From the NCBI GenBank assembly GCA_045807725.1, contig JBJMGV010000018.1, positions 1 to 64,000 on the forward strand: 64,000 nucleotides of DNA. Direction: 5' to 3'. Position numbers and translations under genes: made by a program. This document shows positions 1 to 8,238 of the stretch, piece by piece. Each line of letters opens with the position of its first letter. The first letter of the stretch is position 1. The DNA is from DATENM01 sp045807725 (GTDB lineage: Bacteria > Acidobacteriota > Blastocatellia > UBA7656). Under the pieces are notes generated by a model. It was not told the origin of the DNA, ran no database searches, and worked only from the letters and a program-made list of their open reading frames with translations.

Positions 1-2537
1 AGTATCTCTCGCACGGTGTGAGCGAATCCATAATGCAGCCATCTGGGGACAGCGTCCCAGAAGGTCCTGAGATGCTTCGTGTTTCGGCTGCTGAGATTTT
101 GCGGTGTGCCCACGTCTTGCGGCGGAGCGAATCGCTTGAAGAAGTAATCGTTCGTCGGGCGGAAGAAAGGTCCGTTGCCATCCACAGTCGATTCGCTAAT
201 GACTCCCGGCTCGTGAATGTTGTAATCCTGGAACGTGTCATCCACCACGCCATTAGTCATCTTGTTGCCGTTGTGATGGCAATCGGCGCAGCCCGCGCCG
301 CCTTGCGCGACTTTGTTAGTGAAGATCTGTTTGCCGCGCGCGATCATCGCCGCTTCGGTCGAATCGGGAAACTGCGTCAATGGATTCGGCAAGCGCCGCA
401 CTTCGTTCTGCGACCAGAGAATTTGCAGATAAGCCATATCGTAATAGCCGAGCTTGAACGCCTTGCCCGACAACTCAGGCCGGCCAATCGCGCGCGAATC
501 CTCTTCGGTCTTACGCAGCACGTAATCTTCGCGCGCTCTGAAACGATCAACCTGATTCGCTTGCGGGAAGAGCGGCGTCGGCGCGCGTTCGCCCAGCAGG
601 ACTTCGCCGTTGCAGGCCGACGCGTAGGCCATAAAGTCATTGTTCAAGCCTTCGTACCATTCGGGCCAGTTGTCGGAGATGTCTTTGTTCTGCGGGCAGA
701 CCTTGACGCCGCCGACGGCGTTGGCCGCGACGTTCCACTGGCAGCCATCCTGCCGCCCATCCCAGTGACAGAAGCCGCAAGACTTCTGGCCGTCATCCGA
801 ATAAGCCGACGAGAAGAACCAGCGCAACCCGACTTCTTCGTCCGTCGCAAACAAGCCCTGCCCATTGCTGCCTGTGGTCGGGTCGGGCGTGTTGTTGGTC
901 ACACCGACCGTCACATAACCGGCGCGCGTCAAGATGCCTGCGGGGCTGAAGCTCAAGAACGACACGTCTTCGGTTTGAAAGTTGGCGACGTAAACCTGGC
1001 TGCCGTCGGGCGAGACTTCGATGCCCTGCGGCGTGATGCCGCCGGTCAGCTCGATGGCCAGCGGCGTTAGAATCTGCGACGGGTCAGCCGGGTTCTGATT
1101 GATGCGGAACGCTTGCACACGCTCATTGTGCGCGAAGCTAACGAACAGGTAATCGCCCTTGACGACCATCTGTTCAGGGCCGCTGCCTTTGATGATCTTC
1201 TGCGCGTCGGCGTGATCGTGCAGATCAACATATTGACCGGGCACAACCAGTTGCGACAGGTCGCGGCCTTCGTCCACATAGCGATAGACAAAAAGATTGG
1301 TCGTCGTGTCAAAGATGTTCAGCTCCGAGCCGATATCATCAAAGGTCGTCGCCTTCGTCGCGTCGGTCATCACCGGCGTGTAACCGAGCGGCTGGCCGTT
1401 ATTCTTAATCGCCACGCCGTTGGCGTCTTTCGTCGGCAGGCCGTGACCCGACTCAGGCCCGTTGAGCCGGGTGTTAGTCTCCTGACCCGAAGCGATGCCC
1501 CAGCGACCGGCGACCTTCACATCGGTAGCGAGGCCGCCGAGCGGCAGCACCTTAATCAACGTGTTCGCGTCGCCCGCTACGTTGATGGCGGCAATCGTGT
1601 GGCCGATGGTGTTGGCGACGTAGAGCGTGCGGCCATCGGCGCTCAGATCGAGGTCGCGCGGGTTGGCGCGTTCAAGATCGGTCGTGCCCGTAGGAATCTG
1701 CGCGATCTCGGTGAAGAACGGGCCGGGGTCAACGCGAAAGGCGCGCACCTGATCGTTGAAGCGGTCGGTGATGTAGAGGCGCGTGCCGTCCTGGTTGAAG
1801 ATGACCTTCTCGCCGTAGAAGCCGGTCTGGAATTCGCCAAGGATTGTGTCGGTCGCGGTGTCGATGACGCTGGCGAAATTGCCGAGCATATTCAGCACGA
1901 CGACGTAAGGGCGCGGGTAGATGGCGGTGTTGAGCGGCGACACTTTCACGCCGATGGGCCGCGTGCCGTGCCGCTGTCCCGCAGGGCGCAGGTCGATCCA
2001 TTTCATCACGCGTTGATTGCGCGCTTCAACAACGGCGACGCGCCAATCGGGATAGCCTTCGCGTCCGGGCAGCGTGACGTAAAGCTTGCTGCCGTCGGCT
2101 GTGAGCGCCAGCGCGCGCGGCTCGCTGCGAAACGGCTGCTTGCGATTAGGCCAGAACTGGTTGCCGCTTTTCACTACGGGGTTGTTCGGGTCGATGCGCG
2201 TGCCGGGGTCGGGTCGCCCATCGATGTAGCTCGCGCCGAACATGATCTTGGTGAAACGCGGCAAGCCGCCGCGCTCGCCCGCTGCCTCTGGCCCGACGAT
2301 CTCTTTAACCGGGTCGGAGGTCGGGCCGGTGATGATGCGGCCCCGCGAGTCCGTCTTAACCGCAGTGGTGAAGAAGCGCAGGTTGAATGGCGCTTCCGGC
2401 GGCGGCTCTAGAATCTTGCGCTCGAATGGCGCGGACAGCGTTGCCGCAAATGGCGCAGCGCTGGTGTGGAATAAGAAGGAGGCCAGTCCCGCCGCAACCA
2501 TCACGGCGATGACGAGCCATTGGATTCGTCGCTTCAT
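1..2537 (-). CDS. Beta-propeller (YVTN-like) di-heme cytochrome c protein, 3' end truncated by window edge
   Basis: About 845 codons are open from an ATG at 2535-2537 to the left edge, so the C-terminus is missing. GGAGG lies 8 nt upstream of the start. Residues 1-27 form an N-terminal membrane anchor or signal. Residues 100-560 hold repeats of the type DGSKLYVTLPG, DGRTLYVANT and DGSQVYVANF, typical of YVTN/NHL beta-propeller blades. Two c-type heme sites follow: CGFCH at residues 587-591 (765-779) and CADCH at 750-754 (276-290). The second lies in a cytochrome-c peroxidase-like context. An exported electron-transfer protein is likely; the substrate cannot be told. Long frames on the opposite strand are shadows of this gene. 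Confidence 0.85.
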   Translation of the reverse strand, partial: MKRRIQWLVIAVMVAAGLASFLFHTSAAPFAATLSAPFERKILEPPPEAPFNLRFFTTAVKTDSRGRIITGPTSDPVKEIVGPEAAGERGGLPRFTKIMFGASYIDGRPDPGTRIDPNNPVVKSGNQFWPNRKQPFRSEPRALALTADGSKLYVTLPGREGYPDWRVAVVEARNQRVMKWIDLRPAGQRHGTRPIGVKVSPLNTAIYPRPYVVVLNMLGNFASVIDTATDTILGEFQTGFYGEKVIFNQDGTRLYITDRFNDQVRAFRVDPGPFFTEIAQIPTGTTDLERANPRDLDLSADGRTLYVANTIGHTIAAINVAGDANTLIKVLPLGGLATDVKVAGRWGIASGQETNTRLNGPESGHGLPTKDANGVAIKNNGQPLGYTPVMTDATKATTFDDIGSELNIFDTTTNLFVYRYVDEGRDLSQLVVPGQYVDLHDHADAQKIIKGSGPEQMVVKGDYLFVSFAHNERVQAFRINQNPADPSQILTPLAIELTGGITPQGIEVSPDGSQVYVANFQTEDVSFLSFSPAGILTRAGYVTVGVTNNTPDPTTGSNGQGLFATDEEVGLRWFFSSAYSDDGQKSCGFCHWDGRQDGCQWNVAANAVGGVKVCPQNKDISDNWPEWYEGLNNDFMAYASACNGEVLLGERAPTPLFPQANQVDRFRAREDYVLRKTEEDSRAIGRPELSGKAFKLGYYDMAYLQILWSQNEVRRLPNPLTQFPDSTEAAMIARGKQIFTNKVAQGGAGCADCHHNGNKMTNGVVDDTFQDYNIHEPGVISESTVDGNGPFFRPTNDYFFKRFAPPQDVGTPQNLSSRNTKHLRTFWDAVPRWLHYGFAHTVREI

Positions 2538-2927
2538 ACCAATAACCTCCGAGGAAGAGTTTCAACGTTCGTAGGTGAACGCAGAGGTAGATGAATCAAC
2601 AGGGCAGAGAAATCCCGTAAGGCCAGCTTCATCGATGGCCTTTGGTATCGGCGAGTCAGTGATGTTCTGGTCGTTACTGAGTCGTGCGAAAACGGATGAA
2701 CCCGGATACTCCTCTTGCTCGTTGATTCAGAGTCGTCTGTACCTGTCCGCAAACCGGCAGGGACACCCTGCCACTCCAACAGAGCGCCGTCCACAACATA
2801 AAATACATAGAATCGTTCAGCCGCGCTTTTCTTACGAAAGATGGTTGAACGCTCGTCGCGTTGCGCCGTCTCGTCGCGCACCCTAGACTCATCACGAATG
2901 AGGCGAGAGTGGGAGGAGCGATGATCT
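2538..2927. other. Intergenic region between divergent genes
   Basis: This 390-bp spacer must hold the promoters of the cytochrome gene (minus) and the orphan gene at 2928 (plus). Short frames on both strands have no family resemblance and no good ribosome site. I see no convincing -35/-10 pair or repeat. An AT-rich stretch near 2798-2815 is the best place for a minus-strand promoter, but this is weak. Confidence 0.4.
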
Positions 2928-3629
2928 GTGCCGCGCCAATACCCTGATTACCTGAAGCACTCGAACGACGACACGCCTGTACCGACGTGGGCGCAGGTGA
3001 CGCGCAGCCGTGAAGCGCCCAATCATAAGGTGATCGCCGAGATTGCGCGCATCCTTGCCGACACTGACGACGAGCAAACGGCGCGCGATGTGTGGGAGAC
3101 GTGGCCGGATAATTACCGGCGCTCTGTGGCGCTCATCCTGGATAAGATTCGTCATCAGGGCTGGCTCGACGCGATTGGCTCAATCGAAGGCTGGCCGTGG
3201 GACGGCGGCTTTTATTGCTGGCCGCGTCCGACTGACCGGGGCACGTTCGCCGAGGTGATGAGCGGAATGTCTGGTAGAGGTGGGCCGTTCATCGAAGCGC
3301 GCATCGGCAACGGCCTGTTTGCTTACTTGAACGCATTTCAGCACAAGGCATGGCGGCGCGGGTGGATGGAGACCGATGTGGCGACGGCGGCGCTGCACGT
3401 CGGACTGCTGGCCGATGGTCGCGCAGAGATTCACCTGGACGTGTTCAACGCGCTCTTCATCCACGGCGCGCCGGCGGAAGACCTGCTGCGCATCCCTCGG
3501 CTGGGCGTTTTCAATCGCCGGCAGTATGCGTTGCACCGGTGCTGGGAGCAGTCGCGTTTCGCATCACACGTGCGCACGTCGGCGAACCTCTATCACCTGA
3601 TGCGCGACAACGTGCCGCTGTCGTTTTAA
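2928..3629 (+). CDS. Hypothetical protein, 233 aa
   Basis: The start is a GTG at 2928. An in-frame TGA at 2922-2924 blocks any longer reading, and GGAGGAG lies about ten bases upstream. The protein is soluble, with no signal peptide or membrane segment. It is rich in Trp and aromatic residues (for example EGWPWDGGFYCWPRP near residues 87-101) and has an acidic, helical N-terminal third. I do not recognise a family. Codon use matches its neighbours, so it looks like a real chromosomal gene. It stands alone, 58 bp before the next gene, which probably has its own promoter. Confidence 0.6.
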   Translation: MPRQYPDYLKHSNDDTPVPTWAQVTRSREAPNHKVIAEIARILADTDDEQTARDVWETWPDNYRRSVALILDKIRHQGWLDAIGSIEGWPWDGGFYCWPRPTDRGTFAEVMSGMSGRGGPFIEARIGNGLFAYLNAFQHKAWRRGWMETDVATAALHVGLLADGRAEIHLDVFNALFIHGAPAEDLLRIPRLGVFNRRQYALHRCWEQSRFASHVRTSANLYHLMRDNVPLSF

Positions 3630-3656
3630 GAGGCCGCCGACGGAAGGTCTTAATAG

Positions 3657-3669
3657 GCGTGTTATAATG
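3657..3669 (+). promoter_or_regulatory. Extended -10 promoter candidate
   Basis: TGTTATAAT gives a perfect TATAAT at 3663-3668 with TG one base upstream (extended -10). No good -35 is visible 17 bp further up. Transcription would start near 3675, leaving a leader of only about 13 nt before the ATG at 3688. The 14-bp string GGCGTGTTATAATG recurs on the minus strand before phoH. Confidence 0.45.
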
Positions 3670-3687
3670 CCGGCGAGGTATAACGAA

Positions 3688-3927
3688 ATGGATTGGCAAG
3701 AACGCATCACTGTCGAGCCTTCGATCTGTCATGGTAAGGCCTATATTAAAGGAACTCGTGTTTTGGTTTCGGTTATCCTGGACAATTTGGCGGCAAACAT
3801 GGCCGCCGATGAGATCATAAAGAGCTATCCGTCGCTCAGCCGAGAAGATATTCAAGCCGCTGTTTCCTACGCTGCCGAGCTGGCACGGGAGAGAGTGATA
3901 CTGCTGCCGGAGAGAGCAACAGCTTGA
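3688..3927 (+). CDS. DUF433 antitoxin-like protein
   Basis: This 79-residue DUF433 protein has the family core: an N-terminal ITVEPSICHGKAYIKGTRV strand/turn, then a helix-turn-helix-like region (EIIKSYPSLSREDIQAAVSYA). Such proteins usually pair with DUF5615 PIN-like toxins as VapBC-type modules. I chose the ATG at 3688 over the in-frame ATG at 3667. It has GAGG 9 nt upstream, matches the usual MDWQERI opening, and the upstream ATG lies in the candidate -10 element. The stop overlaps the next start (TTGA), so the two genes are translationally coupled. DNA binding and autorepression are expected from the family, not shown here. Confidence 0.85.
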   Translation: MDWQERITVEPSICHGKAYIKGTRVLVSVILDNLAANMAADEIIKSYPSLSREDIQAAVSYAAELARERVILLPERATA

Positions 3928-4286
3928 GGTTCAAAATAGATGAAAATCTACCGATAGATGTGGCTCATATCCTTGGTTCAGCCGGGCACGACGCGTTGAC
4001 CGTTTTCGATCAGGAATTGATTGGAGAAGAAGACAGCCATATCCTGGATATTTGTCAAAAAGAAGAGCGCGTCCTGGTGACGCTCGATTTAGATTTCAGC
4101 GATGTTCGGTCATACCCTCCACAAGAGTATTCCGGCCTGGTTGTGCTGCGGCTGCACCGGCAGGACAAGCAATATGTGATAGAAACAATCAGACGAGTAA
4201 TCCCCTTACTTGAACAAGAGCCGCTTGAACACCGCCTCTGGATCGTAGAAGAGAACCGGATCAGAGTGCGGGGTGAAGACAGCTAA
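3924..4286 (+). CDS. DUF5615 PIN-like toxin/nuclease
   Basis: This 120-aa protein starts at a TTG that overlaps the DUF433 stop by four bases. The DUF5615 (Mut7-C/PIN-like) signature is clear: N-terminal FKIDENLP with the conserved Asp and Glu (residues 5-6), then DSHILDICQKEERVLVTLDLDFSD around residues 37-60 with the acidic pair expected to bind a metal ion. The family is predicted to act as a ribonuclease toxin neutralised by the DUF433 partner. Activity is inferred. The acidic residues look intact, so nothing suggests a dead copy. Confidence 0.85.
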   Translation: MRFKIDENLPIDVAHILGSAGHDALTVFDQELIGEEDSHILDICQKEERVLVTLDLDFSDVRSYPPQEYSGLVVLRLHRQDKQYVIETIRRVIPLLEQEPLEHRLWIVEENRIRVRGEDS

Positions 4287-4450
4287 CACCCACACAGATA
4301 TCCCCTGTGTTCAGCATAGAACACCGAATGAATTCCCGCCCGGTTTCTGATTACTGTGAAGAATCGGTTAGCTTTATTCGGCAGCCGGTTGATAGAATGC
4401 ACAGCGGTTTTAAGAATGGTTGAGACGCGCTTGAAGCAGAAGGAGGATCT

Positions 4451-4732
4451 ATGTCAGAAGAGAAGCCACGCAAACGAAGCGGCGGTAGCGCCTTTATGCA
4501 ACCCTTGCAGCCGGATGAGGCGCTGGCTGCCGTCATCGGCTCAGAGCCGCTGCCGCGCACAGAGGTAACGAAGCGGATCTGGGACTACATCAGGCAACAC
4601 AACCTACAGGATAAGAGCGATAAGCGGATGATCAACGCCGATGACAAGCTGCGAAAAATTTTCGACGGCAAGGATCAGGTCAGCATGTTCGAGTTGACCA
4701 AGCTGGTCAATGGGCACTTGAAGAAAGGCTGA
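4451..4732 (+). CDS. SWIB/MDM2 domain protein
   Basis: This 93-aa protein is almost entirely one SWIB/MDM2 fold (residues 21-92). The core reads LAAVIGSEPLPRTEVTKRIW, followed by an IRQHNLQDKSDKRMINADDKLRKIF segment. A basic tail (KPRKRSGG) precedes the domain. GGAGG lies 5-8 nt before the ATG. SWIB proteins are mainly eukaryotic and chlamydial; small stand-alone forms occur in Acidobacteriota and other soil bacteria. A role in chromatin or DNA topology is suggested but unproven. The gene is monocistronic and is followed by a 13-bp hairpin. Confidence 0.9.
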   Translation: MSEEKPRKRSGGSAFMQPLQPDEALAAVIGSEPLPRTEVTKRIWDYIRQHNLQDKSDKRMINADDKLRKIFDGKDQVSMFELTKLVNGHLKKG

Positions 4733-4743
4733 GCCAGCCAGCC

Positions 4744-4776
4744 CGATTCACGCCGCTACTGATGCGGCGTGAATCG
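4744..4776. terminator. Bidirectional hairpin between convergent genes
   Basis: A perfect 13-bp inverted repeat (arms 4744-4756 and 4764-4776, 7-nt loop) lies between the SWIB stop and the end of the minus-strand lipoprotein gene. No U-tract follows on either strand, so it is not a textbook intrinsic terminator. Its place suggests a shared 3' structure. Confidence 0.5.
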
Positions 4777-4859
4777 CCCGATAATGCCGCGCCCGCCGGT
4801 TCGACTTGATTCTGCCGTCGCCAGTCGGCATCGCTAAATCTTTCCAAGACGCCGCCTGA

Positions 4860-6173
4860 TTATTGAATGGCACGCGCCTTGGTACCCGAGGGCAGGCGTT
4901 GATAGGCCGGGGCGGCCATTTGCACCACCTGTAACTGTCCCATCAGATTGAGCAGCATATTCTTGAAGTCCTGATTCCAGATGTCGCCGTGACTGGAAAT
5001 CACATTCTTATCCACTGTCATGATCCAGAACGGATCGACCTGCCCTTTCTCTTTCGGCAACACGACGTAGCGGTGATCGCCGTTATGGAATTGCGACCTG
5101 AAGGTGAAGATGTGGTCGGCGGGAATCTCTTCCTCCGGCTTGAGTTCAATCACACGATGCGTATTGAGCCAGTTCGTATGCGCCGCCGACAGGCGAAGCG
5201 CCGCAACCGGAAGCAGGATTTTGGTGGCGTAATCGGAGCGCGACGAAATCGACACGAACAGCGGGTACGGGCGGCAGAGCGGTGAAGTGGCCTGCGGCCC
5301 TTCGTCGTTCTCGCAGCGTTCTTTGCTGTAATCGGGATGTCGCGCGAAGACGTGTTTCGGGTTCGATCCGTCTTTGGGCTTGCACTCTTCAATGATCTCC
5401 CGCGTCACCTTCGAGCCGGTCGCCGCGTTGACGAACAAGATCAGGTCTACGGGCGGCTTGATCGGCTTGCCAAGCTCGTGCAGTTGGTTGCATTCGCCTT
5501 TCTGGATGCTGCGCCGCTTTTCGGCCTGCTCCAACACGCGCGAGCCGAAGGAATGTCCAACGATCAGCACCTTCGGGTTGACGCCCGCGTGACTCGCGCC
5601 GGCTTTGCCGGCCTCGACGAGTCTGTTGAGGGTTTTGGTAAGGCTGTCGCCTCCGACATGCCCGGCGGCTATGCCACGCGGCCAGAAGCTGACCCAATTG
5701 AGCGTGTCCGGCAGTTCCAGGCTTTTACCGTGCCAGCCGATGTAGACGCCGACCAGCGGCGTTCGACGACCGTCGGGCAGTCTCGGCAACAGCGAGGCGA
5801 TCTCTTCGAGCGTGCCTTCAAACTTCTCGACATCTTTGATTTTCGGCAGCGCGGCCCGGTCGGCGTTGTTCTTCCAGCCATGCACGTAGATCAGCACGAC
5901 CGAAGAGGCGACGTACTGCGTGTCGGTGATTTTGCGTTCGGCGTTGATCAGCTTTACCGCTTCACTGGCTTGTTGCGAGTCGTGCGGGTCGCCGTTGTCT
6001 TTGAACTCGACGAACGCGACTTTGTAGCCTTTATCCTGATGATCCTCTATGGCTGGCAGCCTGCCGGTAACGTTGACATAACGATACTGCTTTTGGCGAA
6101 CACACGCCGTCAGGCTGCCGGCCACTGTCAGTAGAACCAACACGACTATGAGTCGTTTTGCTTTTTCTCTCAT
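4860..6173 (-). CDS. Alpha/beta-hydrolase-fold lipoprotein, 437 aa
   Basis: The N-terminus is a lipoprotein signal: basic MREKAKR, a hydrophobic stretch, and lipobox LTAC with Cys24 as the likely lipidated residue. The body has alpha/beta-hydrolase features: VVLIYVHGW near residue 92 (oxyanion strand), VGVYIGWHG at 141-149, and a nucleophile elbow GHSFGS with Ser208. A late His (GDIWNQ or HRYVVLP region) could complete the triad. GGAG lies 8 nt before the ATG. A membrane-anchored esterase or lipase-like enzyme is likely; the substrate is unknown. It stands alone, divergent from the nadA operon. Confidence 0.75.
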   Translation of the reverse strand: MREKAKRLIVVLVLLTVAGSLTACVRQKQYRYVNVTGRLPAIEDHQDKGYKVAFVEFKDNGDPHDSQQASEAVKLINAERKITDTQYVASSVVLIYVHGWKNNADRAALPKIKDVEKFEGTLEEIASLLPRLPDGRRTPLVGVYIGWHGKSLELPDTLNWVSFWPRGIAAGHVGGDSLTKTLNRLVEAGKAGASHAGVNPKVLIVGHSFGSRVLEQAEKRRSIQKGECNQLHELGKPIKPPVDLILFVNAATGSKVTREIIEECKPKDGSNPKHVFARHPDYSKERCENDEGPQATSPLCRPYPLFVSISSRSDYATKILLPVAALRLSAAHTNWLNTHRVIELKPEEEIPADHIFTFRSQFHNGDHRYVVLPKEKGQVDPFWIMTVDKNVISSHGDIWNQDFKNMLLNLMGQLQVVQMAAPAYQRLPSGTKARAIQ

Positions 6174-6528
6174 TTGGGCTGCTCCTTCTTTCTGGTTGCC
6201 TGTTGCTTAATGAGGCATTGCAAGAGGTCAATAAAACGCTGGCCGATGCGATAGCGACCTGCCAGTAGAGAGAGGTGTGTGAGGTTAGCTAGTGTCTTCT
6301 GCGTCTGGACACGTCCTTCACCGCGCATCCATACGCTCTTATTATTCTGACTCGGGTTCGGTGCGTGCGGTAGCATACAATAAATTGCGAAAGAACTCCA
6401 GGTTCTTAGTCGCAATCATACAACCTTCATGGCGGTCATACTCCGCTGCGTGTGACTCAGAGGAGTATCCAGCAGATTGTTAGGGCCGTTGCCTGGGATT
6501 TTGACCTTGACGGATGGCCGATCAGTGG
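6174..6528. other. Intergenic region between lipoprotein and nadA operon
   Basis: This spacer of about 350 bp separates divergent genes and should contain both promoters. A TACAAT (6377-6382) is a possible -10 on the plus strand but lacks a good -35. The short frames here show no family resemblance. Nothing else stands out until the 11-bp repeats that begin at 6529. Confidence 0.4.
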
Positions 6529-6561
6529 CATATAAATCTTATATAAAGCTTATATAGTGTG
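6529..6561 (+). promoter_or_regulatory. Three 11-bp direct repeats, probable operator
   Basis: Three adjacent 11-bp units (6529-6539 CATATAAATCT, 6540-6550 TATATAAAGCT, 6551-6561 TATATAGTGTG) share an ATATA core with exactly one helical turn between them. They sit 15 bp before the start of a ribbon-helix-helix gene. Head-to-tail repeats at helical spacing are the usual operator type for RHH repressors, so autoregulation is likely. This DNA is far more AT-rich than its surroundings, and the core promoter may overlap it. Confidence 0.6.
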
Positions 6562-6575
6562 TGAATGAGAGAACG

Positions 6576-6770
6576 ATGCAGAAGACGAAAGTGAAAACCT
6601 TCTCGGCGACCGACCGCGACCTGGCGATGCTCGAAGCGGTCGCTCACTATCACGGGCTGAACAAGAGCGCGACGATTGCCAGCCTCGTGCGCAAAGAGTT
6701 CTGGAGAATCTTTCCCGCCGGGACCGGCTCGATCAAGCCGGATCGCGGCGCTAAAGTGGAGGGGAAATGA
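6576..6770 (+). CDS. Small ribbon-helix-helix (CopG/Arc-like) protein
   Basis: This 64-aa protein has the RHH order: a basic beta strand (KVKTFSATD, residues 4-12), helix A (RDLAMLEAVAHYHG), a short turn with LNKS, and helix B (ATIASLVRKEFWRIF). A proline/glycine-rich tail follows. I prefer the ATG at 6576 over a GTG at 6561, which would lie inside the repeat operator and has no ribosome site. The stop overlaps the nadA start (ATGA), so the pair is one transcript. The protein may repress its own operon and hence de novo NAD synthesis. No toxin partner is present. Confidence 0.7.
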   Translation: MQKTKVKTFSATDRDLAMLEAVAHYHGLNKSATIASLVRKEFWRIFPAGTGSIKPDRGAKVEGK

Positions 6771-7747
6771 GCACATCATTCATCAACTTGAACTCAGCCG
6801 CGCCGGCGCGGGCTGATTACGCCGCGCTGACGCGGGAGATCCGCGAACTGGCGCGGCAGCGCCACGCCATCATCCTGGCGCATAACTACCAGGCCCCCGA
6901 AGTGCAGGACGTTGCCGACGTGACCGGCGACAGCCTCGGCCTCGCGCTCGAAGCGCAAAAGACCGATGCCGAGTTGATCGTCTTCTGCGGCGTTCACTTT
7001 ATGGCCGAGTCGGCGAAGATTCTCAATCCCGAAAAGAAAGTCCTGCTGCCGAACCTGTCCGCCGGCTGCTCGCTGGCCGATTCGATCACGCCCGAAAGCT
7101 TGCAGGAGTGGAAAGACCGTTACCCCGATCACACGGTGGTGACGTATGTGAACTCGACGGCTGAAGTCAAAGCGATGAGCGACATCTGCTGCACGTCGGC
7201 TAACGCCGTCTCGGTGATTCGCAGCCTGCCTAACCGTAAAGTCCTGTTCACGCCCGACCGCAACCTCGGCAACTGGGTGAAGCGGCAGGTCCCGGAAAAA
7301 GAAGTCGTGATCTATGACGGCGCTTGCCCCACGCACGATGTATTGCGCGGCGCGAACGTCAGCAAAGCGCGCTCGGCTTTCCCCGATGCTGTCGTTATCG
7401 CGCATCCCGAATGCCGCGAAGACATCATCGCCCTGGCCGACGAAGTCTGCTCGACGACGGCGATGATTGGGCGCATCGCCAAGTATCCGAACATCAAAAC
7501 CTTCATCGTGGCGACCGAAAGCGGCATCGTCCACCAGATGAAGAAGCAGTATCCCGACCGCGAGTTCGTTATGGCCGACGGCTGCATCGGCTGCCGCCTG
7601 CATTGCCCGTATATGAAAATGATCTCGCTCGAAAACGTGCGCCGCTCACTCGTCGAATACAAGTTCGAGATCACTGTCGAAGCCGACGTGATGGAAGGCG
7701 CGCGCCGCGCGCTTGAGCGCATGATGGCCGTGCCGCGCGATAATTGA
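6767..7747 (+). CDS. nadA: Quinolinate synthase A
   Basis: NadA condenses iminoaspartate with dihydroxyacetone phosphate to quinolinate in de novo NAD synthesis, using a [4Fe-4S] cluster. The 326-aa length fits the family. The three cluster ligands are Cys101 (GCSLAD), Cys216 (HPEC) and Cys280 (CPYMK). Substrate motifs AHNYQ (38-42) and TYVNST (126-131) are intact. An extra CIGC just before Cys280 is common in some lineages. The gene overlaps the RHH gene by 4 bp; nadB and nadC are not nearby. A heptamer-repeat spacer follows directly. Confidence 0.97.
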   Translation: MSTSFINLNSAAPARADYAALTREIRELARQRHAIILAHNYQAPEVQDVADVTGDSLGLALEAQKTDAELIVFCGVHFMAESAKILNPEKKVLLPNLSAGCSLADSITPESLQEWKDRYPDHTVVTYVNSTAEVKAMSDICCTSANAVSVIRSLPNRKVLFTPDRNLGNWVKRQVPEKEVVIYDGACPTHDVLRGANVSKARSAFPDAVVIAHPECREDIIALADEVCSTTAMIGRIAKYPNIKTFIVATESGIVHQMKKQYPDREFVMADGCIGCRLHCPYMKMISLENVRRSLVEYKFEITVEADVMEGARRALERMMAVPRDN

Positions 7748-7750
7748 TTA

Positions 7751-7799
7751 GTGGTCAGTGGCCAGTGGCCAGTTGTGAGTGATCAGTTCCCAGTGATCA
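7751..7799. repeat. Degenerate heptamer tandem repeat
   Basis: Seven consecutive 7-bp units (GTGGTCA, GTGGCCA, GTGGCCA, GTTGTGA, GTGATCA, GTTCCCA, GTGATCA) begin 4 bp after the nadA stop. They resemble the short tandemly repeated repetitive sequences described in cyanobacteria. Two other heptamer arrays occur in this window. Confidence 0.75.
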
Positions 7800-7827
7800 A
7801 TTAGTCCCATAGGGACGTGATGTTTAA

Positions 7828-8238
7828 AGAGCGTGTCTGAAAAGCCAAAGAAAGCCCTTCAGGGCAATGGCATTAAGTTAAGAAAAACCCGTTTCGGAGA
7901 GCTTGAATGGGTTCAATCATTTGCATTGCCTCAACTTGGCGATTCCAGGTCGCTGAATCCTTAACTTAATGCCATTGCCCTGAAGGGGCGCGATTCGACA
8001 GCCCAGGGCATCGCCCTGGGTGAGCGGCGGGGCTAACCGTCAAGCCCTGAAAGGGCGCAATAACCGATCACCTATTGCGCCCTTTCAGGGCTTGCGGAAT
8101 TGTCGCTGTGTGTACCCGGCGCGTTGCGCTGGGCTATTGAATCGCGCCCCTTCAGGGCTTCTCAGAGGCAGGGGGCGACGGCGCGGCCCAAAGGGGAGAA
8201 TTGAATCGCGTCCCTTCACGGCTTCTCAGACACGCTCT
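7828..8238. repeat. Nested palindromic intergenic element
   Basis: A 411-bp unit is bounded by 19-bp inverted ends with one mismatch (7828-7846 and 8220-8238). Inside are a 28-bp perfect inverted repeat (7855-7882 / 7960-7987) and a 22-bp perfect stem with a 10-nt loop (8041-8062 / 8073-8094). Direct repeats around GCGCCCCTTCAGGGCTTCTC occur near 8141 and 8207. All modules share a GCCCTGAARGG core. No transposase is present. Frames crossing it are built from repeat and are not genes. It looks like a non-autonomous repeat element or composite REP cluster. Confidence 0.75.

Noticed and set aside
18..2411. Long plus-strand open frames of 350 and 432 codons
   Set aside because: They lie opposite the cytochrome gene, whose minus-strand frame has a signal anchor, propeller repeats and heme motifs. 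The plus-strand translations have no domain and are GC-bias shadows.
2534..2886. Short frames on both strands of the intergenic region
   Set aside because: No ribosome sites, no family features, low-complexity translations.
7751..8238. Repeats as a possible CRISPR array
   Set aside because: Units are 7 bp without spacers, or nested inverted repeats; there are no regular repeat-spacer units and no cas genes.
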